Assembly: GCA_903772945.1 (NCBI GenBank)
Contig: CAICTM010000355.1
Coordinates: forward strand, 1-64,000
DNA length: 64,000 nt
Direction of reading: 5' to 3'
From: Seminavis robusta
Taxonomy: Eukaryota; Bacillariophyta; Bacillariophyceae; Naviculales; Naviculaceae
Shown here: positions 51,233-61,092 of the stretch, in pieces
How positions within the stretch are numbered: position 1 is the stretch's first letter
How the letters are laid out: every line of letters starts with the position of its first letter
Position numbers and translations under genes: made by a program
The notes under the pieces: generated by a model
Databases searched by the model: none
Seen by the model: only the letters and a program-made list of their open reading frames with translations
Told to the model about the DNA's origin: nothing

Positions 51233-53367
51233 GGTTCGGGGAGAATAAGGACGTCGGGAAAATAATGAGGAGGATGGAAGGAGAGTTGGAGGAGGAGGTG
51301 GGGAGTTGGGGACTGCCTCTTACAGCTCCCCGCGGTGCATTCCATACACGTGGGAGTATTCTTGCGACTATCTTACATCTCACAGCTCATCTTACTACGG
51401 TAATACGCGGGGATCATCCTTCAGCTTCAAAGAAGACATGACGGTATTCTACGCGACCGGAGCTGGAGCATTAGGCCTAGAAACTACGGCATATGCGTAT
51501 CGCCAGGAACGGCCCAGTACTTACCGCTAGCTACTGGTACATGTACTAGTTTCGCACAAACGCGCAAACACTTCCGTGGACCAATGGTCCAGTTGGCAAC
51601 GGAAGCCATACAGTACACATTGAGCTACTAGCTAGACTACTCATGTACTAGTAGATCTAGTACACTACTAGCTAGCTAGAATAGAGTCTAGTAGCTAGTA
51701 GTAGATCTAGTTGTTCTAGCTAGTAGTCTACATGTAGTACGGTACCGATACTGGTATGATGATTCACTTGATGCGATTCTGATTCGATTCTTTTTCCTTT
51801 TCTAAACGTCAGTCGCAAGAAACGGCCTCCCAGTGACCAGTCTTATACTAGTACTTTCAAAACGAGAGTAATCCGTAATCCTGGTAATCCTAGCTAGCTA
51901 GCAGTGAATGGAAGCCCACATGCACAGCGAAGAAGAACGATGATACGGTACGAGATCTATTGGTATGGCAATTTTCACGTTCGTACCGTACAGGAATGTC
52001 TGAACGGTTCTGGTTGGATTGCGGCGATGGAAGGATCTGCTTCAATGGCCAATGGTTGCTGGAAAAAATGGACTTGACTCGACACGACTCGACTCTACTC
52101 CCTGATAGAGGTGCTGCCTGCAGCATGTTTTTCTAGCTCTACACAAGTTTGGCACTGAGCTAGCTAGAGCTGAATTGGAGAAAGCGCTGCACCGGTCCGA
52201 TGCTGTAGTTTGCTTTTCTATCTTCATACCTGAGCAGCACTGAGGATGTGCTCCACTGTTCCTCAGGATCAATGGGATCCGACTTGAGCTTGCTTGCTAA
52301 ACGCGTTGTGTAGGGAAAATGTCATTTCGTAGGAACATCTTCAGGAAAAGAGGGTGAACACCATCTGTCTAGCCTTGATTAGCATTAGCTATGACACAAA
52401 GGTTTCGCAATTTACCACACTGCGCAACATTTACTTCAGCGCTTTACTGGGTACTCGAGTATCCTGCTGAGTACCACTATATACTAGTAGCGTAAGTTCT
52501 AGTTTATAGATCAAAGAAGGGCGGCTACAACCCCAGCCTCCAAGGCTCCAACTAACGCAATGTAGGATTTTACCGGTAAGCAGTTCGAGTGTTGGATGAC
52601 ACTTGGAAAACGAAAGGCTGGCTGTTGGGTAGCTAGTTCCTTGGGTGCAAGATCGCTTGGGATCGCAGACAATCGAAAGCAAGACGATCCAGGGATAGAC
52701 TAGCTAGAGCCTACATGTAGTAGTTCATGGTTTCCATATGAAGGCACTCACCTCAACCGTTTAACGGTACTGTAAGCCTGATGGGACGTTCAATCGTTTC
52801 TGGCTGGCTTATTATCACAATAATGCGTGACTCGACTCAGAATATTAGTCACAAAACGAGACTTCATTGACTCAGTGGACCAACGAGGTGCGTTGGCTGA
52901 GTCACGAGCCTCTTTTATTTACAGACTCCAACCAGGTCAGGGCTTAATACCATCTTCAAATTTACTTAGAAACCAGGGTTACTCGGGAATAGATGGAGCC
53001 ACGGTTAAACAATTTTGGACATTGATTGCTTGGGGGCAATAAGATGCCTGGGACTGGAGACATCGTAATTACTGGTATTTACCAGTGCTCGTGCAGCTCA
53101 CTGGTTTGGAGGGTGGCTTGCATACTTTCAATCACACACACCTGATCAGAAACGATAATCCCGGTGAAGCTGCAAGCGGTTTCGCTGTGCTGTCGCTTTG
53201 CCTCACTCACATTGAAACATCAATCAACACGTTGCCGAGCAGCCCCAAGTCCAGTTCCGCTCTTGCTTTGCTTCCGACAAAGTTGCTCATTACTTTGACA
53301 CCCAACAGTATTTCCAGCAATTGCTAGCTTGATCGCACAAACAAACCAAAAAACAGAACAATTCACC
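51233..53367. other. Two-kilobase gene-free interval, dense in CTAG/GTAC palindromes
   Basis: No supported gene. The stretch 51527-51755 is packed with CTAG, GTAC and AGATCT palindromes (see the repeat entry). ACTCGACACGACTCGACTC lies near 52077-52095. Frames are short and without domains. Confidence 0.55.
51527..51755. repeat. CTAG/GTAC palindrome cluster
   Basis: In about 230 bases the tetramers CTAG and GTAC recur many times (GCTAGCTACTGGTACATGTA, ACTACTAGCTAGCTAGAATA, CTAGTAGCTAGTAGTAGATC, GTCTACATGTAGTACGGTAC). The mixture is not a clean tandem repeat but a palindrome-rich tract able to fold back. Confidence 0.8.
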
Positions 53368-53733
53368 ATGAGCAGCACTATCACTCAGAGACCTACCCGT
53401 CGCCAAGCATTGGAGCTGCACGACACAGAGGACCACCTGTCTTCAGCATCCTCCTCATCGATTGACTTGGAGATGAACTTGTCATTTGAAGACTTTCAGG
53501 AACAAGTAGTAGAAGACTACGATGACAACAAGAAGTACCGCAAGCATCAAAAACGAGCGACGTTGAGCTGTGCCGTCACATTCTTGGGTCTCTGTGCCCT
53601 CTTGGTGTTTGCCGTCAACAAGACACTGATTGAAGCCGACGCTAGTGTTTCAAGACGAACACCGACACTACCGGTGCAACGGTATAAAGCACCACTTGTG
53701 CAACAAAACTCGGTTCCATACAGGAGAATCTAG
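53368..53733 (+). CDS. Small single-pass membrane protein
   Basis: 121 residues from the ATG at 53368 (CACCATGAGC context; the open frame begins at a TTG upstream). The order is an N-terminal cytosolic part with Ser and acidic patches (EDHLSSASSSSIDLEMNLSF), a basic stretch KKYRKHQKR, one membrane helix (about 67-84, LSCAVTFLGLCALLVFAV) and a short basic C-terminal tail (RRTPTLPVQRYK). Positive residues before the helix suggest a type II (N-in) arrangement. No family is recognised. Confidence 0.62.
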   Translation: MSSTITQRPTRRQALELHDTEDHLSSASSSSIDLEMNLSFEDFQEQVVEDYDDNKKYRKHQKRATLSCAVTFLGLCALLVFAVNKTLIEADASVSRRTPTLPVQRYKAPLVQQNSVPYRRI

Positions 53734-54828
53734 TTAGTTAGACAGCTAGTCTTTCCATTCCCACTCTCATCTGCTTGGCGGAACTCCAACTCCCGTCAGA
53801 CACCACTCTTCTTTTTGTTTCCTGCTTCCTCGAGAGGTTCTCTCTTATTTTATTATAACAATTATTAGTGCATTAGATGCTACCATACAGTACAAAGAAA
53901 AATCACTAGGAGCAAGGAAGCGCAACTATCTCTTTTTGAAATGGTAGGGCACCACCAGCACATGTAGCTAGCTAGGTACCGTGTAGCATTATGAGGTGCC
54001 GAAGACGAACCGAACCATGATCGGAAGCCTCTTCTTTTGGGGTTCCGCATCGCAAAGGTTGTCGAGAAACCACGCTACGGCCACAAAATGAACGGGCCGC
54101 GAGTCGAGTCGAGTGACGATGCTCCACTTTGTCCCCCGACGAGCGACTCCAACAAAATTCCTGGTTGGGAAAGCAAGCCTAGCTCCCCCGTGGCTTGTAG
54201 CCAGCTACATTGTAGTTCGATCGGCACTGGTAGGTACCGATACTTTGCTGAACCCTGCCGCACGGGAGTTGGCTTCGCAGCCATAGACTCCAAGCGAAGA
54301 AAGCGTTCCCCCCTCCCCTGCTGTATGACATACCGATAGCTAGTAGGTTTGGGGTCCTTGATTTGATTCAAGCAAAAAAGATCCAGATCTAAACTATTTG
54401 GCTGCTTTGTCAGCTTTGTCAGCGACCGACTGCTTGCAACGGCCGTAGCCCGAGCGTTCTCCCCCGCGATCTTCACTTGAAAATCCCCAAATCTGAAAGG
54501 AAGATCTACTAGCTCCTGTGAAAAATTGGAACTGGATCCAAGGTAGTACCTTGGCTGCGGTGGGGCGTTCTCCTCTCTTGGCAACGCAAGATTCCTATCC
54601 AGATAGTTTGGAGTGTTTCTTCTCGGCTTTCACACAATCGCTTTCAATAGCCACTTGAAAACGAACCTGCTGCTGCAGTGAGAAAAGATATCTACTTTCA
54701 GATAAGCCACACAGCGGTCGCCGGGAAAAGCCATGGGCTACATCCTCCATTATTTGACCAGCTGACAACGCCTTGTTTCATGATCTCATTGTCCCTTTGT
54801 TCGGATCCATCCCCCACAGACAAAACCA
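53734..54828. other. Intergenic region
   Basis: No supported gene. GAGTCGAGTCGAGTGACG lies near 54102-54119. A minus frame at 54075-54584 reads through this repeat and has no domain. Confidence 0.45.
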
Positions 54829-55734
54829 TGGGTAGTCTTTCCTCCAAGACAATCGTGGAGTATCGTACTGATCCAGCAACGGCAAAGGCCCTTGAGCAAA
54901 GCAATGCAGCCTTAGCCCAGTCCCAGGCGCTTCAGGCGCGGTCATCCCAGGCACTGAGGGAGCAGAAGAAGATGGTTGCTGAATTGAAGGCAGCATCCGA
55001 ACGTCAAGAGGCTGACTTCAAGAGGCAGATTCGGAAAGCTGTGGAAATCATCAAGACATGCCAAGGACAGGGACAGAAAGTGGCTGTTCTTTTGGGCGGT
55101 CAAAGGTTCTGGAAAGACAACTCTCTGCAAGTACTTGTTCAGCATGACAGGAACTGAACCCGCGATACTCATGGGACGGCCCAATTGCAGTGTGAGGGCT
55201 CAGAGGTAGTTGGCTTGCCCGTTGTTGACACCGTCGGAAAAATGCCAGATACGCGTGGCATGATGAGAGTGCTTGCTTGTGTGTACAATCAAAGGCTGGA
55301 ATCCACATGAAATAATCGCAGTGCATACAGGTCGACTTGGACACTTTGACAAGGTGGCCGGCTACCTTCAGGCAAGCAAGATCAATGTCATTGACTTTTC
55401 TCCCAAGACCTTCTGGAAGATGATGGGGAAGGGAAGCAGTGTGAATGACTCCCTGGCTATGGCGATGGACGAGGCTGATGGTGGAGCTGGTTTTCTCCAT
55501 CTGAACAAACTTGTTCTGTCTGAAAATGCTTTCAGCATGGGACACTGCTTGGATGCTGGTGGTATGATTTGCGTTCTTGTTTGTGTGTACAATCAAGGCT
55601 TGAATTCATATGAATTCTTTGCAATGCATACAGGTTCACTTGTGGCCAGCTACCGGTACCTTCAGGCAAGCAACATCCATGTCATTGGCGCCATACACAC
55701 ACCATCACACCCTCGTTCTATGTTGTTGGGTTAA
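54829..55734 (+). pseudogene. Frameshifted P-loop NTPase gene with a partial duplication
   Basis: Begins at an ATG with good context (AAACCATGGG) and reads MGSLSSKTIVEYRTDPATAK, then an Ala/Gln/Glu-rich coiled coil and GQKVAVLLG. The P-loop KGSGKTTLCKY follows only after a one-base change of frame near 55100. The frame returns near 55190 (EVVGLPVVDTVGKMPDTRGM, Walker B-like) and changes again near 55291, giving GWNPHEIIAVHTGRLGHFDK followed by VAGYLQASKINVID. Further downstream, GMICVLVCVYNQGLNSYEFF, then AMHTG and YLQASNIHVIG, repeat the earlier block in degenerate form. Each frame reads as coherent protein, so this was one gene of a P-loop NTPase family. Neither the family nor its role is recognised. 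Three small indels suggest a pseudogene; sequence error cannot be ruled out. Confidence 0.7.
55257..55689 (+). repeat. Direct repeat, about 130 bp, offset 304 bp
   Basis: Copy 1 (55257-55395) and copy 2 (55561-55689) share GGYATGAT, CTTGYTTGTGTGTACAATCAA, GCATACAGGT and a CTACCTTCAGGCAAGCAA / TACCTTCAGGCAAGCAA block ending in GTCATTG. Copy 2 lacks about 10 bases in the middle. Both lie within the P-loop NTPase relic. Confidence 0.8.
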
Positions 55735-56413
55735 ATGGTAATAGTCTTGGAGTTTGAGCTTACCAGGTACTGTCTTGTATTTTGAAGTGTATGGTCCTGA
55801 TAGAAGGAAGGCATATGCTTGTATCATATGCCTTCCTTTGAGTCCTCATGCTGGCTCAAAGGCGGCAAATTCTTGGTCCCTGCAGGAAGCCTAGCTAGCT
55901 GGCTGCCACATCAATTGTGTCTTGGTTGTAAGCTATCGTTGTTTGCACAAGATGTGTGAACAAATGAATTGGGAAGCTACCGGTACAGGAGACCTAATTC
56001 CAGGACCGACATCATGATAAACCGTGACTTCTGTCCCATTTTGGGCTGGTCCAACACCTGGCCCATCACAACTCCAACACAACGACATGCATCCAGCCAG
56101 CAGAATAGAATTTCCACATTCCGTAGCGTGGGAAAATTACACTCCACGCTTTCAAAAATCGTTTTGTGAACCCCTATCCCTTTTGAAGTACCGGTTAGAA
56201 ATTTACGGCACGAACCAAACGCCTGTGAATCTTCATGCTGAATATGTATATAAATTTCTCGCACGAACTGTAATTAAGCCCTGGCTCTTTCCCACCAATC
56301 CGTTCCATGTGCGGGCGCTTGTTGCGCACCCGCATCGCCACATTTTTCCCGCCTACCCACGCCATTTTTTCAACCTACAAGACAACCGCAAGTAGACTAC
56401 TAAGAGGAGCACC
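55735..56413. other. Intergenic region with a perfect hairpin
   Basis: No gene is supported here. Holds the hairpin at 55804-55838 (separate entry) and the promoter side of the large membrane protein gene. Confidence 0.5.
55804..55838. repeat. Perfect 14-bp inverted repeat, 7-base loop
   Basis: AAGGAAGGCATATG (55804-55817), loop CTTGTAT, CATATGCCTTCCTT (55825-55838). The arms are exact complements. No T run follows and this is nuclear DNA, so a bacterial-type terminator reading is not apt. Confidence 0.9.
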
Positions 56414-58390
56414 ATGATGATCACTCTTGTTAACGTTTCATCACTTGTTGTGCGTTCACAACGACAACAAGAACAAGATCAATTGGAATTATTAGTAGCA
56501 GCAAAAGAAGTGGCAGTAGACAGGCCTCGAGCAGATCATTCTGAGCAGCAACAGCAACAACAACAACAACAACAACAATCCAAGTCTTGTTCTTGTGAAA
56601 CATTACCAATTCTAGAAAGTAGGAGTAATAACAAGATGAGACAACGACAGAGACGGACGTTATACAGTCCATGGCTTGTACTTGTGGCATGTCTTGCACT
56701 TCTACTGATATTACAACCATCAGTGAACGCACAAGAATCGCAATCGCGTCAAGTACACAAGTACGCATTGCCTGCGTTTAGTATGGTCCTGCGGGTGAGT
56801 GTCGACCGCGACGAAGATGACGGCGACGACGACGAAGTGTACTTGGATTTGGAAATCTTTCAAGAGACATTGGAGCATGTGACGCAGTTCCACTTGACGG
56901 ACATTTTTCAACAACACACTCATCAGCACGATGACTCTTTTCAGCAAGAACAATTCATTCGCGTACAATTGTCATCCAAAGTGCGACAAGAAATCGTACA
57001 GGATGGCGCACCCGTCAATCGAGAACACGTTCCGTTACACGCGGGGTTTAATGGCATTGTCAGTTACTCCTTTCCCAGTGATGCCGTTCCTCCGACGGGG
57101 CGTGTGGAACAAGCCATTTCCAATGTGCTGGAAGATGCGTTGGTGGCGGAAAACTATCTCTTGCTCTTTCGTCGATACTTGAGTTCCGGTGCTCTGTCAT
57201 CCATTGAAGATGTCTATCAAATTGCCATTGGCACACAACAGTTGACGGTACTCGAAACAAACACCAACAAACCACTCATTCCTAATGACACGCCCTCGAC
57301 AGCAGCAGCAGCAGCGCAACAAAACAATGCCAACAAGAAGAAACAACTAAATGCCGTCACCATTGTGGCCATTGTCATTTTCTTGACGCTCTCTTGTCTA
57401 CTCATGCTCTTTGGAGCCACGGTAGTGCTCCTCATGAAGGACCGCGCCAAACAAGAACGATCGCTCAATGGACAAACCATGACCAGTATTGGAATGGGAA
57501 CCAAAAAGAACGGCAACAATGATGATGAAGAGGACGACAATGACGATCAGGAGGAACGCTTGGAAGACGACGAACGCACCACCGACACTTCCGAGGCACC
57601 CGCATGGAAACGAGCCATACTACCCGTCCTCCGCAAGGCCATTATGGTACGGCGGTACTGGAAAAAACACGTTCGGAGACAACGCAAGGCACGAAAACAC
57701 GATCCCAATCTGGGCGGTGGTGGAACCAGCAGCGACGACTCGTCCAATGCCAGTGGTGGTGCGGAAGACGATGGTCTCAATGACGAAGATGTGTACTATG
57801 ATGAAAATCTGACCGATGAAGAAGCTGCCAATCAATGGCTCGATGCCTGGCAAGCATCCATTACCAGCATTCCACTGCGGTCGGTACGACCGAACACGAT
57901 GGATAGCAATAGCAAATCGCCCAGCAAGAAACACGTCAAGAAGAAAAAGGCCAGCAAGATGCCACTCGCACCCAGACCGGCCACACGACAATCCAAAAAC
58001 ACGTTTCTTTGCTGCATTGCCGAAGAGGATTCCGTCGTCGATGGAGCGTCCGTCTGTAATATGGGAGACCTCGAATTGGGCAATGATGATAGTCTGCGCA
58101 GTACATCGTCGCGCAAACGGCCGCCGCTGGAATTGGATCGCATTCAAGAATTGACGTCGGTCGTCATGGAAGACGCAGCGACGCCCTATGGGACATCGGT
58201 ACGAAAAAAGAAACCACTGCCCCTTGTGGCCACCAGTAGCAGCACCAATGAAGACAGCGTGTCGTCTCCAATGGCAATGTCTCCAATGGCAATGTCGCCC
58301 ATGGCGGCGTCTCCCATGGCAGTGTCTCCCACCACACTGCTGCAACAACCGGAGCAGCTGTCCGACATTCAAGATGTAGACCTATCCTAG
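56414..58390 (+). CDS. Large single-pass membrane protein with an SPMA tail repeat
   Basis: 658 residues in one frame. The N-terminus has a Q run (about 43-54) and a Cys patch, then a hydrophobic segment at about 85-100 (PWLVLVACLALLLILQPSVN) that may act as an internal signal anchor. The next 200 residues look folded (FSMVLRVSVDRDEDDGDDDE, VSYSFPSDAVPPTGRVEQAI, EDVYQIAIGTQQLTVLE). A membrane helix follows at about 314-337 (VTIVAIVIFLTLSCLLMLFG). The C-terminal half is long, acidic and basic by turns (DDEEDDNDDQEERLEDDE, RRYWKKHVRRQRKARK), likely cytosolic. Near the end, five SPMA(M/A/V/T)-like units occur (about 615-638). No known family. Starts: ATGs at 56414 and 56417; either fits, but an unusually long leader before the hydrophobic segment means a downstream Met is possible. 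Confidence 0.75.
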   Translation: MMITLVNVSSLVVRSQRQQEQDQLELLVAAKEVAVDRPRADHSEQQQQQQQQQQQSKSCSCETLPILESRSNNKMRQRQRRTLYSPWLVLVACLALLLILQPSVNAQESQSRQVHKYALPAFSMVLRVSVDRDEDDGDDDEVYLDLEIFQETLEHVTQFHLTDIFQQHTHQHDDSFQQEQFIRVQLSSKVRQEIVQDGAPVNREHVPLHAGFNGIVSYSFPSDAVPPTGRVEQAISNVLEDALVAENYLLLFRRYLSSGALSSIEDVYQIAIGTQQLTVLETNTNKPLIPNDTPSTAAAAAQQNNANKKKQLNAVTIVAIVIFLTLSCLLMLFGATVVLLMKDRAKQERSLNGQTMTSIGMGTKKNGNNDDEEDDNDDQEERLEDDERTTDTSEAPAWKRAILPVLRKAIMVRRYWKKHVRRQRKARKHDPNLGGGGTSSDDSSNASGGAEDDGLNDEDVYYDENLTDEEAANQWLDAWQASITSIPLRSVRPNTMDSNSKSPSKKHVKKKKASKMPLAPRPATRQSKNTFLCCIAEEDSVVDGASVCNMGDLELGNDDSLRSTSSRKRPPLELDRIQELTSVVMEDAATPYGTSVRKKKPLPLVATSSSTNEDSVSSPMAMSPMAMSPMAASPMAVSPTTLLQQPEQLSDIQDVDLS

Positions 58391-59602
58391 CATACTTCGC
58401 CTGCTTGGGCTGGGGAACTAAAGGGAAGCCTCGTTTTGGCCGGCTGGTGTACTTACTGTAACATCACTCTTTTTCTGTTGGCAGCCACGTTACGTTGATC
58501 AATATTATGGCATGGTTTTCTCTGTGCATCGCTCCATCTGCGGCAAGACACATCCTGTCGTTGTACTTTCTACTGACTTTTTCATCACATTCATAAACAT
58601 TCAAATACTCTCCAAGGAAACGAATTACGTACCGGTAATGGCTGATGTAGTACGTGTACTGTACGTGATGTCAGCTTGCTAGTAGTACCAGGTAGGTCCT
58701 TCCCACTGGTACCACCGCTATGGAGGGCCACAGTTCATGTATCACCTTTCCTGCAACACAAGCAAGATGCTTTCTTTCTAAAGAAGCAGACGACATAACC
58801 ACACCGTACCGAATCAAGTCGAGTCGAGTCGAGTCCATGCTAACTTATACCGTACTCCCGGCGACGTTTGCTTGCTTCTTTGAAACCTGCCAAGAAGGGT
58901 TGAAAAGCGCAAGGAAGCCCCACACCGGTACAGTACAAAAGCAAAGCAAGCAGTTCTTAAAAACCAGCCAAGCACCTCTCCCAAGTCCTTGTTCCGTACC
59001 GTTTTGCCTCCAACCAACCAGGCCCAATAGAACTTCTTTTGCAAGGGTGGGTGGGTGGAAGAACAACACCAACAACTAACTGTGGAAATGTACGGTAATT
59101 ACATGAGAAACCAATGCTTCCTTCCGTAGATAGATTAAAACTTCCCTACCAACTCTAACTAAACCCCGTAGGTTGTTGAAGGGATGAGCATGTCTTTCAA
59201 CGAACCAGCTCCACCAGCTTGATTGAGTTTGCGGACTGAAATCTGTCTGTCCGTGCATCGGTTCCTTCCTGCCCGGAAGGGTCGCCGTGTCGCACTTGTG
59301 GACGAGGAAGCCGCCGAAGAGCAGCGGAAGGCGTCGAAGAGGACAGAAGAAGAGCCTTGCCCTGCACACCGCACACGGAACCTAGCTAGATTAACCACGA
59401 TCAAAAAGTTCGGGTTGGTACAGCAAGGGCTCTAGCTAGCTAGTAGAAAACTACAACCACAAGAGGAGACAACTGTTACTAATCAATCGCAGCCAGATCT
59501 CGTTACTTTCAGTAGTTAGTAGCAAAGAGTTCTTGTTGCTGTTGTTTTACATGAAATAGCAAGAGTATCCATAGATTGTATCCATCTTTTTGTATCATCA
59601 TC
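58391..59602. other. Intergenic region
   Basis: No supported gene. AAGTCGAGTCGAGTCGAGTC lies at about 58815-58834. ACGTACCGGTAATGG and GTACGTGTACTGTACGTGAT cluster near 58627-58668, and CTCTAGCTAGCTAGTAG near 59430-59446, before the Myb-like gene. Confidence 0.5.
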
Positions 59603-60895
59603 ATGGACGCTGATACTAGTAGTAGTGCATTTGACAGCGGTCCATTGCGTGTGGGAACATGGACGGAGGAGGAAAGGGCGTACATGAACGCGCTGATGGG
59701 AGAGTTCAAGGAGGGTTCGTTGAATCTGGACGAAGGCACGACGATGAGAGGGTTCCTGGCGAAGCAGCTCCACTGTGGTGTCAAGCGGATTTCGAAAAAG
59801 ATGGAAGGCTTTGATTACAAGGGTCGTCACAGCTATTGTCCCCACAACAACACGTTGTCGCCACAAGAGACGACGGCGCGACGAGAGCGAGTAAAAGTGT
59901 TGAGGAGCAAGTTTTTGGAATCCTTGGAAAAGCTTCGTCTTCCCGGATCCAAAGCATACAAGGAGGAACAAGCCAAAAAGGATCAAGCCAAAATGGGGAA
60001 GAAAAAGGCACCGGCAATGTGGCAACCACCACCGGCGGATCCAAAGCGAGAACGGGCCAACTTGCTAGAAGCCATTGGGGCCGCGGTAGGCGATGATGCA
60101 CTCTGGCAAATAGACGAGCCTACTACAACGACGGCCGCTGCTGCTCCAAGTCTCACAGCAAACGACAACCATCAAAGCAACCAACCTACTGCGGTACAGC
60201 TGGAACGGAAACAACCGGCCAGAAGAACGAGTCTCACCCAGGTTGGACTCGATGCTGCTGCTGCTGCTTCTTCTGTAAATCCATCTCTCTTGTCCCTCGG
60301 AATCACCAATCTACCACCCGCTACGACATGGACAGCGAATACTAATCTTTCCGTGGATCACAGCTTGGCACTGCTGAGAATGAACATGGCAGCACAGACA
60401 ACCGCAAACCAAGCATTCCACCGCCCAAGTTTGGGAAGGGCGTCCTTGTTCGACCAAGCCGCTGCCATGGAATTGACGCAGCACAATCAGAACAATAGCT
60501 TCCACCCACTGTTTGGCAACAACAATCCTCTCAACTATCATCTTAATCAACCAACAACAACAAATAGTGATGCTGGACTGTTCCATACTAATAACCCCAC
60601 AAGAAGGACATCATTGGCCCAAACCCAATCTGCTGCTGGAATGACTCCTGATATGGTTGCCACGACACGCCTCTGCAACCCACTACTACATCAGCAGTCT
60701 CTTGCCAATCAGCATCATACTATGAATCCATCTGCTGCTGCTGCGTTCCTTGGTATGAATGGCATTGATGAGGCAAGGAAATTGGCCATTCTTCGAGCGT
60801 CCGGCGGAGTTCCTACTGATATGCATAGACCAAGACCATGCTTTGACGAACCTGCGTCGAAACGGGTACGGAGGACGAGCGGCGGCAATTTCTAG
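59603..60895 (+). CDS. Myb/SANT-like domain protein (WTxEE type)
   Basis: 430 residues from the ATG at 59603 (the frame opens nine codons earlier at a TTG). A Myb/SANT-like helical domain lies at about 16-68: VGTWTEEERAYMNALMGEFK, then LNLDEGTTMRGFLAKQLHC and KRISKKMEG. This form is common in diatoms, where it is taken to be DNA-binding. A basic linker follows (RRERVKVLRSKFLESLEKL, KKDQAKMGKKKAP). The C-terminal 280 residues are low in complexity and rich in A, N, T, Q and L (TTTTAAAAPS, NNNPLNYHLNQPTTTNSD), ending in a basic KRVRRTSGGNF that could be a nuclear signal. The layout, DNA-binding head plus disordered tail, is that of a transcription regulator; targets are unknown. RTSL/RRTSLAQTQ repeats in the tail resemble basophilic kinase sites. 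Confidence 0.8.
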   Translation: MDADTSSSAFDSGPLRVGTWTEEERAYMNALMGEFKEGSLNLDEGTTMRGFLAKQLHCGVKRISKKMEGFDYKGRHSYCPHNNTLSPQETTARRERVKVLRSKFLESLEKLRLPGSKAYKEEQAKKDQAKMGKKKAPAMWQPPPADPKRERANLLEAIGAAVGDDALWQIDEPTTTTAAAAPSLTANDNHQSNQPTAVQLERKQPARRTSLTQVGLDAAAAASSVNPSLLSLGITNLPPATTWTANTNLSVDHSLALLRMNMAAQTTANQAFHRPSLGRASLFDQAAAMELTQHNQNNSFHPLFGNNNPLNYHLNQPTTTNSDAGLFHTNNPTRRTSLAQTQSAAGMTPDMVATTRLCNPLLHQQSLANQHHTMNPSAAAAFLGMNGIDEARKLAILRASGGVPTDMHRPRPCFDEPASKRVRRTSGGNF

Positions 60896-61092
60896 CTACT
60901 ATAGCTAGACTAGCGCTTTTGGTGGGGACTAGTTTTTCGAAATGACATGTATGATTGCGCCAGCTGACTGGCTAGATAGTTTTATAAATGAGATCTTGTA
61001 ATAATTGCATCGCTACATAGTTTCGCTTTGTTCGTTCGCCGAATAGTATAGAATCTTCTTGTCATTCGACTAGTTTCTTGGTGATCAGCTAG

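Noticed and set aside
54075-54584. Minus-strand frame of 169 residues
   Set aside because: Spans a GAGTC microsatellite and has no domain.
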